Source: JAIOPA01 sp964655175 (lineage in GTDB: Bacteria; Eisenbacteria; RBG-16-71-46). From it: a stretch of 64,000 bases of DNA. The position numbers were made by a program, and so were the translations under genes. The notes beneath the pieces were generated by a model. That model did no database searches. It had not been told where the DNA came from and worked only from the letters and a program-made list of their open reading frames with translations. Positions 8,264-16,152 of the stretch are shown here, one piece after another (positions within the stretch are counted from its first letter, which is position 1; each line of letters begins with the position of its first letter). The DNA lies in assembly GCA_964655175.1 (NCBI GenBank), contig CAZZLY010000004.1, positions 17,277 to 81,276 of the forward strand, read 5' to 3'.

Positions 8264-9702
8264 GCCTGCGCGACTCGCTGCGCAAGCTGTCGGGCGAATC
8301 GCTCGTGTACGGCCTCGGGCAGGTGAGCGGCCGCGCCGTCAACCTGCTGCTCGTGCCCGTGCTCACGCGCGTGCTGCTCAAGCAGCAGTTCGGCGTCGCC
8401 GAGCTCGTCACCGGTTATTCGGCGAGCCTGCTGCTCGTGCTCGTGTTCGGCATGGACGGCGCGCTCGCGCGGTTCTTCTACCAGCAGGACGACCGCGCCG
8501 CGCGCGTGCGCATGACATCGTCGTCGTTCCTGTTCCGGCTCGTGACCGGCGGCACGATCGCGGGGCTGCTCGCGGTGGGGGCGGGGCCGCTCGCCGAACA
8601 TCTGATGGGCGGCGGCGTCTACGCCAAGTACCTGCGGCTCGGCGCGCTCACGCTGCCGTGCACGCTGCTGGTGTTGTGGTGCAACGACGTGCTGCGCGTC
8701 ACGTTCCAGCCGTGGAAGTTCGTCACGCTCAACGTCACGCAGACCGTGCTCGTGGGTGGGATCACGCTGTATCTGGTGCTCGTGCGGCAGTTGGGCGTGG
8801 TGGGCGTGCTGTACGGCAAGCTCGCGGGCGATGCCCTCGCGGCGCTGCTCGGCGTCGTGCTGTGCCGCCATCACATCCGGCCCGCGTTCGACCCCGCGAT
8901 CCTGCGTCGCATGCTCGCGTACGGGGTGCCGCTCGTGCCGGTGGCGTTCGCGTACGGTGTGATCGGCTCGGTGGACCGGTGGGCGCTGCAGCGGTTCGCG
9001 TCGCTCGACGAGGTCGGCACCTACGCGCTCGCGATCAAGTTCTTCGCCGTCGTGACCATGGGCGTGTCGGCGTTCCAGTTGGCGTTCATGCCGTTCGCGT
9101 TCGCGCGTGCCCAGGACCCGGAGGCGCCGCGGCTGTACGCGCGCGTGCTGGGGCTGTACGTGGCGATCGCCACCGCCGGGGCGCTCGCCTGCGGCCTGCT
9201 GGCGCCGCTCGGCATCCAGTTGCTGGCCACCCGCGACTACGCCGCGGCCTCGCGTCCCGCGCTCTGGCTGGCCTTTGCCGCGGTCGCGCAGGGCGCCTAT
9301 TATGTGGCCGCTCTGGGCATCAACCTGTCCCTCCGCAACGGCCTGCTCGGGGTCTCGGCGGGACTCGCCGCGCTGCTCGCGGCGGTCGCGAACGTGGTCC
9401 TGGTGCCGCGCCTGGGCGCGGAGGGGGCGGCGATCGCGACGTTCGCGGGCTACACGGCGTCGGCGGTGTTCACCTACGGCCTCGCGCAACGCGTGTATCC
9501 GCTGCCGTACCGCGGGGCACGGCTCGCGGTGCTGTTCGGAGTGGGAGTGGCGATCGGCGCCGTCGCGGTGCGCTTCGCCCCGGCCGGTGTCGCCGGGGTG
9601 GGGTGGCGCATCGCGGCGCTCGCGGCCTACGCGCTGCTCGCCTGGAAGAGTGACGTGTGGAAGGACCGAGGCGCGATCCGGCACCGGCCGGCATCGGCCT
9701 GA
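8260..9702 (+). CDS. Polysaccharide flippase, Wzx/MATE-like (PST family)
   Basis: A 480-aa polytopic protein with about 12-14 hydrophobic helices. The N-terminal half has the GQVSGRAVNLLLVPVLTR segment typical of polysaccharide biosynthesis (PF01943-type) exporters. The central SVDRWALQRFASLDEVGTYALAIK resembles the helix 7-8 loop of O-antigen flippases. It would move undecaprenyl-linked oligosaccharide from the cytoplasmic to the periplasmic leaflet, implying a Wzx-dependent pathway. No Wzy is clearly identifiable, though one of the large membrane proteins here could take that role. The ATG at 8260 overlaps the upstream stop. Confidence 0.85.
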   Translation: MSLRDSLRKLSGESLVYGLGQVSGRAVNLLLVPVLTRVLLKQQFGVAELVTGYSASLLLVLVFGMDGALARFFYQQDDRAARVRMTSSSFLFRLVTGGTIAGLLAVGAGPLAEHLMGGGVYAKYLRLGALTLPCTLLVLWCNDVLRVTFQPWKFVTLNVTQTVLVGGITLYLVLVRQLGVVGVLYGKLAGDALAALLGVVLCRHHIRPAFDPAILRRMLAYGVPLVPVAFAYGVIGSVDRWALQRFASLDEVGTYALAIKFFAVVTMGVSAFQLAFMPFAFARAQDPEAPRLYARVLGLYVAIATAGALACGLLAPLGIQLLATRDYAAASRPALWLAFAAVAQGAYYVAALGINLSLRNGLLGVSAGLAALLAAVANVVLVPRLGAEGAAIATFAGYTASAVFTYGLAQRVYPLPYRGARLAVLFGVGVAIGAVAVRFAPAGVAGVGWRIAALAAYALLAWKSDVWKDRGAIRHRPASA

Positions 9703-9723
9703 ACAACCGAAAGGCGGAAGACC

Positions 9724-11799
9724 ATGTGCGGCATCGCGGGACTCTATGACCGACACGGACGCGCGGACCTGGGTCGCCTGCAGGCCATGTCGCATCTGCT
9801 GCGCCATCGCGGCCCCGACGACGAGGGCATGGTGCAGATCGACGCCCTCGGTGGGCAGTCGTTCACGCACGGCGGCGCCGACACGCCGAGCGCGGTGTTC
9901 CGCTCCGGGCTGCCGTGGGCGCCGGGGCAGGCGCGCGGCGAGTCGCGCACCGCGTCTTACGGTGTGGCGCTGGCGCACCGCCGCCTGTCGATCGTGGATC
10001 TGGAGCCCACGGGTCACCAGCCCATGTGCGACCCGCAGGCCCGCCACTGGATCGTGTTCAACGGCGAGGTCTACAACCACGTCGAGCTGCGCGCCGAACT
10101 CGAGCAGAAGGGCGTGAAGCTGGTGGGCAAGAGCGACACCGAGGTGATCCTGGCCGCCTACCGCACGTGGGGCGAGGACTGCCTGTCGCACTTCAACGGC
10201 ATGTTCGCGCTCGCGATCTGGGACGCCGACCGCCGCCATCTGTTCTGCGCGCGCGACCGCATGGGCGTGAAGCCGTTCTACTACCAGTTCGACGGCTCGT
10301 CGTTCGCGTTCGCCTCCGAGGCGAGCGCGCTGGTGCTCACGCAGTCGTGGCGCATCCAGCCGCACCTGCCCGCGGTGCGCGACCTGCTCGCGCTCGACTG
10401 GGTGGACCACGAGACGCACACGTTCTTCCAGGGCACGCAGCAGCTGCCCGCCGGCCACTGGCTCACGGTGGGTGAGGACGGCCTGCGCGTCGCGCGCTGG
10501 TGGGGACTCGACCCCGAGCGTCGCGCGAGCGGCACGAGCGCGGATCTCGCGCAGCAGTTCGGCGAGCTGTTCACCGACGCGGTCAAGCTGCGCCTGCGCG
10601 CCGACGTCGAGGTGGGTTCGTGCCTGTCGGGCGGCCTCGATTCCAGCGCGGTGGTCACCACCGCGGCGAAGCTCGCCCCCAAGGGCCTGCACGCGTTCAC
10701 CTGTGCCTACGACGAGGGCCCGGCCTTCGACGAGCGCCCGTACGTGCGCGCCGTCGCGGAGGCGAGCGGTGCCTCGTCGCACGTCACCGTGCCGGACGGC
10801 GGCGACCTGTGGAGCGTGATCGATGCGCTCGCCGCCGAGCAGGGTGAACCCACCGCGGGCCCGGGCGTGTACTCGCAGTGGCACGTCATGAAGCTGGCGC
10901 GCGAGAAGGGCCTCAAGGTCCTGCTCGACGGTCAGGGCGGCGACGAGACCCTGGCGGGCTACTTCCGTTATCTGCCCACGCGCCTGCGCGACCTGGCGGT
11001 CGCGGGGCAGTGGGGCGAGTTCGGTCGTCTGTGGGGGCCGGTGACCGACAAGCTCGGCGTCGGCACCGTGGCGCTGCACACGTTCGAGCCGTTCCTGCCG
11101 GGCCCGCTCGTGGCCGCGCTGCGCCGTCGCTACGGGCAGGGCAAGGATCGCGTGCTCTCGAGCGCGCTGCGCAAGGTGGGCTCGCACGCGCCGCACGTGC
11201 ACGGCTCGTCGCGTTCGGCCCTGTGGGACCAGCTCGCGTTCGACGTCACCGTGCGTCAGCTGCCGAGCCTGCTGCGTTACGAGGATCGCAGCAGCATGGC
11301 GTTCGGCATCGAGACGCGTCTGCCGTTCCTGGATTACCGCCTCGTGGAGTTCGCGTTCTCGCTGCCCGACACGGCGCGGCTCGACGGCACCACGACCAAG
11401 GCCATCGCGCGCCGTGCGCTCGGCGACCGCGTCCCCAAGAGCGTGCTCGAGCGTCGCGACAAGATGGGCTTCGAGACGCCCACGGACCTGTGGCTGCGCG
11501 GTCGTCACGCGGCCGAGCTGCGCGCCCGACTCACGCGCCGTGGCCCGTTCCAGGACTGGGTCGATCCGGCGGTCGTGCAGGCGTCGCTCGACGACTACCT
11601 CGCGGGCCGTCGCGCCATCGGGCTGCAGATCTGGCGCTGGCTGTCGCTCGAGGCGTGGTCGCAGCACTGGCTCGCGCGCGATCCGCGGGTGACCGGTCGA
11701 CCGCTCGGCACCTCGATCCACGCCGGTCAGCACGTCGGCTACGTCGAGGCGGTGGAGCGACTCGAGTCCGACCTCGCGGCGGGCGTGTACGCCGGCTGA
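9724..11799 (+). CDS. asnB: Glutamine-hydrolysing asparagine synthetase-like amidotransferase
   Basis: A 691-aa cytoplasmic enzyme. Met is followed directly by Cys2 (MCGIAGLYDRHG), the class II glutamine amidotransferase nucleophile. The glutaminase domain covers about residues 1-230 (HRRLSIVDLEPTGHQPM and FNGEVYNHVELR). The synthetase domain has the PP-loop SGGLDSSAVVT at about 303-313. In surface-glycan clusters AsnB paralogues often amidate sugar acids, and that role is as likely here as free asparagine synthesis. It follows the flippase by 21 nt with a purine-rich ribosome site (GGAAG), one of the few non-overlapping junctions in the operon. Confidence 0.9.
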   Translation: MCGIAGLYDRHGRADLGRLQAMSHLLRHRGPDDEGMVQIDALGGQSFTHGGADTPSAVFRSGLPWAPGQARGESRTASYGVALAHRRLSIVDLEPTGHQPMCDPQARHWIVFNGEVYNHVELRAELEQKGVKLVGKSDTEVILAAYRTWGEDCLSHFNGMFALAIWDADRRHLFCARDRMGVKPFYYQFDGSSFAFASEASALVLTQSWRIQPHLPAVRDLLALDWVDHETHTFFQGTQQLPAGHWLTVGEDGLRVARWWGLDPERRASGTSADLAQQFGELFTDAVKLRLRADVEVGSCLSGGLDSSAVVTTAAKLAPKGLHAFTCAYDEGPAFDERPYVRAVAEASGASSHVTVPDGGDLWSVIDALAAEQGEPTAGPGVYSQWHVMKLAREKGLKVLLDGQGGDETLAGYFRYLPTRLRDLAVAGQWGEFGRLWGPVTDKLGVGTVALHTFEPFLPGPLVAALRRRYGQGKDRVLSSALRKVGSHAPHVHGSSRSALWDQLAFDVTVRQLPSLLRYEDRSSMAFGIETRLPFLDYRLVEFAFSLPDTARLDGTTTKAIARRALGDRVPKSVLERRDKMGFETPTDLWLRGRHAAELRARLTRRGPFQDWVDPAVVQASLDDYLAGRRAIGLQIWRWLSLEAWSQHWLARDPRVTGRPLGTSIHAGQHVGYVEAVERLESDLAAGVYAG

Positions 11800-11803
11800 C
11801 GCC

Positions 11804-12928
11804 TTGGACCTGCTCGTCCTCTCGGAGGTGCGCTGGGGCTACTTCCGCACGCGGAAGCAGTTCCTGCTCTCGCGGTTCCCGGAGCCCTGGCGCATCTTCT
11901 TCGCCCAGCCGCCGGCGTTCGGTTCCGACGACCCGTGGGAGCCGCGACAGGAGGGGCGGGTCACCGTGTTCACGGTGCCGTTCCTCAAGCCCGGCACGAC
12001 GAGCCCGCTGTACAACCGCGTCGCGGCCACCGCGCCCGGACGGGCCCTGATCGAGGGGGTGGCCGAGGTCTGGCTGACCCGGATGCTGGCCCGGCTCGGG
12101 GTGGACCCCGAGCCCGTGGTGCTGGCGTCCAACATCTACGCGCCCGCACTCCTTTCGCGGCTCCGTAAGAAACTGGTACTCTACGACTTCAACGACCATC
12201 CGCTGCAGTTCGCGGCCTCGCCGACGTGGGCGCCGCCGTACCTCCAGCGCACCCTCGCGCAGGCGCAGGGGGTGTTCGTGGTCTCGGAGTACTACCGCCG
12301 CACCCTGGCCGCGGAGACCGACCGTCCCTTGATCCTGCTCGGCAACGGAGTCGAGATGGCGCATTTCGAGGCGCCCCGCACCCTGCCCGCCGACCTCGCC
12401 GCCCTGCCGCGGCCGCGGATCGGCTACGTCGGGCTGCTCTCGCACTTCCTGGACTTCGAGCTGCTCGAGTCGCTGCGCCGGAACCGGCGCGGGGGCACCG
12501 TGGTACTGGTGGGGCCGGGCAGTCCCGCGACCGACGCGGCGGTGGCCGAGTTCGCGCGCCGCGAGGGCGTCGCCGTGCTGGGCCCGCGCCCGTACGCCGA
12601 CGTGCCGGCCTACATGCAGGGCCTCGACGTGGGCGTCATCCCGTTCCGTGCCGCCGATCCGTTCGTGCAGGGCATCAATCCCAACAAGGTGTACCAGTAC
12701 CTCGCCGCCGGTCTGCCCGTGATCACGACGCCGCTGCTCGACCTCGCCCCGAGCGCCCCCGACCTGCTGTTCGCGGGGACGCCCGACGAGGTCGCGGTCG
12801 CGTTGGGGCAGGCGCTCGACGCGCAGGCCGACCCCGCACGGCGGCGCGCGCTCGCGCGTCCGCACGACTGGGACGTGCTGGCCGCGCGCATGGTGGCCGA
12901 GATCGAAGCGCGACTCGCCGTCGCCTGA
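11804..12928 (+). CDS. Glycosyltransferase, GT4/TuaH-like
   Basis: A 374-aa protein whose start is TTG at 11804 (MDLLVLSEVRWGYFRTRKQ), 4 nt past the asnB stop. LYDFNDHPLQFAAS and FVVSEYYRRTLA, then NGVEMAHFEAPR and IGYVGLLSHFLDFELL, match the domain order of TuaH-like glycosyltransferases. The donor site region is VGVIPFRAADPFVQGINPNKVYQYLAAG, which keeps the K-x-Y-EYL-like element. It is predicted cytoplasmic. Acceptor and donor are unknown. Confidence 0.78.
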   Translation: MDLLVLSEVRWGYFRTRKQFLLSRFPEPWRIFFAQPPAFGSDDPWEPRQEGRVTVFTVPFLKPGTTSPLYNRVAATAPGRALIEGVAEVWLTRMLARLGVDPEPVVLASNIYAPALLSRLRKKLVLYDFNDHPLQFAASPTWAPPYLQRTLAQAQGVFVVSEYYRRTLAAETDRPLILLGNGVEMAHFEAPRTLPADLAALPRPRIGYVGLLSHFLDFELLESLRRNRRGGTVVLVGPGSPATDAAVAEFARREGVAVLGPRPYADVPAYMQGLDVGVIPFRAADPFVQGINPNKVYQYLAAGLPVITTPLLDLAPSAPDLLFAGTPDEVAVALGQALDAQADPARRRALARPHDWDVLAARMVAEIEARLAVA

Positions 12929-12949
12929 TCCCCCGGAGAACGAACCCCG

Positions 12950-15436
12950 ATGAGCCACGCCGACCCCCGCAAGACCTCCCGCAAGAGCGGACCCACCACG
13001 ACGCGCCGTGCTGTTGCGCCCGCGTCCGGCGGCTTCACGCTGACGACCGGTGTGGTCGCCGCGCTGCTCGGGCTGCTGACGGTGATCTTCTTCCGCGAGG
13101 TCGTGTTCGCGGGCCGCACGTTCGTCTCGCCCGACGCCACCGCGCCGCTCGGGTTCGTGCGCATCGGTGAGCTGTCGCTGTGGAAGGATCACGTCTATCC
13201 GCTGTGGAACCCGTTCACGTTCCTCGGCATGCCGTCGTTCGGTTCGGGCGCTTACAACCCGCTCATCTACCCGCCCGATTGGCCGCTCGCGCTGGTGCAG
13301 AAGGTGCTGCCGCTGCCCGAGATGACGTGGCTGCTGCTCTACTACTTCCTGGGCGCGTTCTTCATGTGGCAGCTGGCGCGCGAGTGGGGCGCGCGCAGCG
13401 AGGCCGCGCTGGTCGCGGCGTTGGCGTTCGTGTTCCAGCCCAACCTGATCGCGGTCGGCGTGCACGGTCACGGCAGTCAGCTCGTGGACTCGGCCTATCT
13501 GCCGCTCATGCTGTGGCTCGCCTCGCGCTGGCTGCGCGCCGGGCGCACGCCGGATCTGGGTTGGCTCGCGCTCGCGGGCGGCTTCCAGTTCCTGCGCGGT
13601 CACGTGCAGATCTGCTTCTACACGTGGATGGCGATCGGCCTGTACGCGCTGGTGCAACTCGTGCGCGGCGTGCGCACGGACGAGCGCAACACCGTGATCG
13701 TGCGCGTGCTCGCGCTGGGCGCGGCCGCGGCGCTCGCGTTCGGCGTGGCGGGCGTGTACAACCTGCCGCTCAAGGACTACGCGCAGTACTCCATGCGTGC
13801 CTCGGCCGCCGGCGGGGGCGCGCCGCTCGAGTACGCGACCTCGTGGAGCATGGCGCCCTACGAACTGCCGAGCCTCGTGTTCCCCAACTTCGTCGGCTTC
13901 GGCGGACAGGGGTACTGGGGCGGGATGCCGTTCACGGACTACCCGAACGGCTTCATCGGCGTGATCATCGCGCTGCTCGCGATCGTCGGCTTCGTCGCGC
14001 GCGGCACCTCGACGCCGGGCGCCAAGCCGTTCGCGATCGGGCTCGGCGTGCTCGCGCTGCTCGTGGCGATGGGCAAGAACATGCCGCTGTACGCGGTGCT
14101 CTACGACCACCTGCCGATGTTCAACAAGTTCCGCATCCCGGTCATGATCCTGATCCTGTTCCAGTTGGCGACCGCGCTCGCGGCCGCCTGGGGCTGGACC
14201 GCGCTGACGCGACCCGCGAGCAAGGGCGGGCGCGACGCGGTGGACACGGCGCTGCTCGTGTGCGCGGGGCTGCTCGCGCTGTGCGGCGTGCTCGGCGTGT
14301 TCGTGGGCGAGGGGCTGCGGCCGTGGTACGTGAATCAGGCGCTGTCGCACAATCCGCAGTTCCCGGGCGAGTTCGCGCGCGGCATCTTCCCGCTGTTCCT
14401 CGGTGACCTGCGCGGGGTGGCGTTCCTGGGCCTCGCCGTGGTCGCGGTGGCGTGGTTCACGCGTCGCGGCACGCTGTCCGCGTTCGTGGGCTCGGGGATC
14501 GTGCTCGTGCTGCTGCTCGTCGAACTGTGGCCGATCAGCACGCAGGTCATGGCGCCGACGATCGGCGACCCGGTCACGCGCAACACCGATCAGGGCCGCG
14601 ACGACGTCATCCAGTGGCTCGAGCAGAACGCCGGGCCGGCGGGGACGTACCGCGTGTTCTATCCCGAGTCCGAGTGGTTCCAGGACAATCGCGCCGCGGG
14701 CTTCGGCATCGCGGTGACCGGTGGGCGGCACTCCGCCAAGACGCGGCTGTGGCAGGAACTCAGCGACCGCCGTGCGTTCTACCAGTTGCCGTGGAACGCG
14801 CTCCTCAACACGCGCTACTGGGTGTTCTCGCGTCCGTTCTCGCCGCAGGACGTCCCGGCGGGCTGGGCCGACATGCTCGAGCAGGTCTACGTGGGCGCGT
14901 CCGGCGTCGTGTACCGGTTCCGGCTCGCGATGCCGCGCGCCATGCTCGTGGGCTCGTGGACCGTCGTGCCCGACACGGGCACCGCGGTGATCGATTCGGT
15001 GGCCGCGGTCGAGCGCAACATCGCCTCGCACACCTACCTCACTCAGGACCCGGGCATCCCGTCGGGGGCGGCCGATTCGGTCGGCACCGCCACGATCACC
15101 GAGTACGGCCTGCACCGCGTCGCGATCACCACCGAGGGCTCGCGCCCGGCGGTGCTGCGGCTCGCCGACCTGTACTACCCCGACTGGCGGGTGACGGTCG
15201 ACGGCAAGGCGTCGCCGCTGCTGCGTGCGGATCACGCGCTGCGCGGTGTCGCGGTGCCCGCGGGACGACACGAGGTCGTGTTCACGTTCCACTCGGGCGC
15301 GTTCACGCTCGGACTGTGGACCTCGATCGTCAGTGCCGCGATCGCCGTGGCCCTGTTGCTGCTGGGCCTGCGTCGGCGCGTCGAGCCGGCCGCGGCGGCG
15401 AGCGACGCGGCGAGCGGGGAGGGGGCGACCGCCTGA
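12950..15436 (+). CDS. Large membrane protein, YfhO-like
   Basis: An 828-aa protein with a short basic cytoplasmic N-terminus, then about 10-12 hydrophobic helices to roughly residue 535. A soluble extracytoplasmic domain follows (roughly 540-770), and one last helix sits near 785-805. The loop PDATAPLGFVRIGELSLWKDHVYPLWNPFTFLGMP (quoted in part: LWNPFTFLGMP) matches the first-loop signature of YfhO-family proteins. YfhO is a GT-C-like protein linked to glycosylation of lipoteichoic acid or other envelope polymers. Here it precedes a DPM1-like enzyme that could supply its polyprenyl-linked sugar. It starts 21 nt after the previous stop and overlaps the next gene by one base. Confidence 0.78.
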   Translation: MSHADPRKTSRKSGPTTTRRAVAPASGGFTLTTGVVAALLGLLTVIFFREVVFAGRTFVSPDATAPLGFVRIGELSLWKDHVYPLWNPFTFLGMPSFGSGAYNPLIYPPDWPLALVQKVLPLPEMTWLLLYYFLGAFFMWQLAREWGARSEAALVAALAFVFQPNLIAVGVHGHGSQLVDSAYLPLMLWLASRWLRAGRTPDLGWLALAGGFQFLRGHVQICFYTWMAIGLYALVQLVRGVRTDERNTVIVRVLALGAAAALAFGVAGVYNLPLKDYAQYSMRASAAGGGAPLEYATSWSMAPYELPSLVFPNFVGFGGQGYWGGMPFTDYPNGFIGVIIALLAIVGFVARGTSTPGAKPFAIGLGVLALLVAMGKNMPLYAVLYDHLPMFNKFRIPVMILILFQLATALAAAWGWTALTRPASKGGRDAVDTALLVCAGLLALCGVLGVFVGEGLRPWYVNQALSHNPQFPGEFARGIFPLFLGDLRGVAFLGLAVVAVAWFTRRGTLSAFVGSGIVLVLLLVELWPISTQVMAPTIGDPVTRNTDQGRDDVIQWLEQNAGPAGTYRVFYPESEWFQDNRAAGFGIAVTGGRHSAKTRLWQELSDRRAFYQLPWNALLNTRYWVFSRPFSPQDVPAGWADMLEQVYVGASGVVYRFRLAMPRAMLVGSWTVVPDTGTAVIDSVAAVERNIASHTYLTQDPGIPSGAADSVGTATITEYGLHRVAITTEGSRPAVLRLADLYYPDWRVTVDGKASPLLRADHALRGVAVPAGRHEVVFTFHSGAFTLGLWTSIVSAAIAVALLLLGLRRRVEPAAAASDAASGEGATA

Positions 15437-16152
15437 TGGAGAAGCTCGTCATCATCCCCACCTACAACGAGGTCGAGAACATCGACGTCCTGCTCGAGCG
15501 ATTGCTCGCGCTGCCGTACGGGCTCGACGTGCTCGTGGTGGATGACGGCTCGCCCGACGGCACGGCCGACCACGTCAAGGCGTGGCAGGCCAGGTCCTCG
15601 CGCGTCCATCTGCTGCAGCGGCCCGGTAAGATGGGGCTGGGCTCGGCGTACCGCGACGGCTTCCGTTACGCGCTGGCGAACGGTGCCGAGTACATCTTCG
15701 AGATGGATGCGGATTTCTCGCACGACCCGGATGCGATCGGCGACTTCCTCGAGGCCGCCAAGGACGCCGACATCGTGCTCGGCTCGCGCTATCTGCACGG
15801 CGTGACGGTCGTGAACTGGCCGTTGTCGCGACTGATCCTGTCGTACTCGGCCAACGTCTACACGCGCATCATCACGGGCATGCCGCTCGCCGATGCCACG
15901 GGTGGTTTCAAGTGCTTCCGTCGGCGTGCGCTCGAGGGCATCCGGCTCGACCGCGTCAAGACCGAGGGCTACGGCTTCCAGATCGAGATGTCGTTCCGCT
16001 GCTGGAAGCGCGGCTTCCGCATCAAGGAGATCCCGATCGTGTTCGTGGATCGTCGCGCGGGCGTCTCCAAGATGAACAAGAAGATCGTGTATGAGGCCGC
16101 CGGGTTGGTGTGGAAGCTTCGGTTGCTCGACCTGTTGGGGCGCCTCGAATGA
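15436..16152 (+). CDS. Polyprenol-phosphate mannosyltransferase-like GT2 (DPM1 type, soluble)
   Basis: A 238-aa protein without membrane helices. VIIPTYNEVENI opens the GT-A fold, VVDDGSPDGTADHV is the donor loop, and EMDADFSHDP carries the metal-binding aspartates. GMPLADATGGFKCFRRRAL and IEIPIVFVDRRAG-like sequence follow in the conserved order of DPM1 and Ppm1. The length is that of the single-domain bacterial polyprenol monophosphomannose synthases. It should make a polyprenyl-phosphate hexose for GT-C enzymes such as the YfhO-like protein just upstream, with which it shares a TGATG junction. Confidence 0.9.
   Translation: MEKLVIIPTYNEVENIDVLLERLLALPYGLDVLVVDDGSPDGTADHVKAWQARSSRVHLLQRPGKMGLGSAYRDGFRYALANGAEYIFEMDADFSHDPDAIGDFLEAAKDADIVLGSRYLHGVTVVNWPLSRLILSYSANVYTRIITGMPLADATGGFKCFRRRALEGIRLDRVKTEGYGFQIEMSFRCWKRGFRIKEIPIVFVDRRAGVSKMNKKIVYEAAGLVWKLRLLDLLGRLE

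Noticed and set aside
7978..11733. Very long minus-strand open frame (over 1200 codons) opposite the flippase and asnB genes, and similar ones at 11531-15292 and 36843-40571
   Set aside because: These are antisense shadows: in GC-rich genes one opposite frame rarely meets a stop. Their translations are Arg/His/Gln-rich with no domain motifs, whereas the plus-strand genes show clear family signatures.
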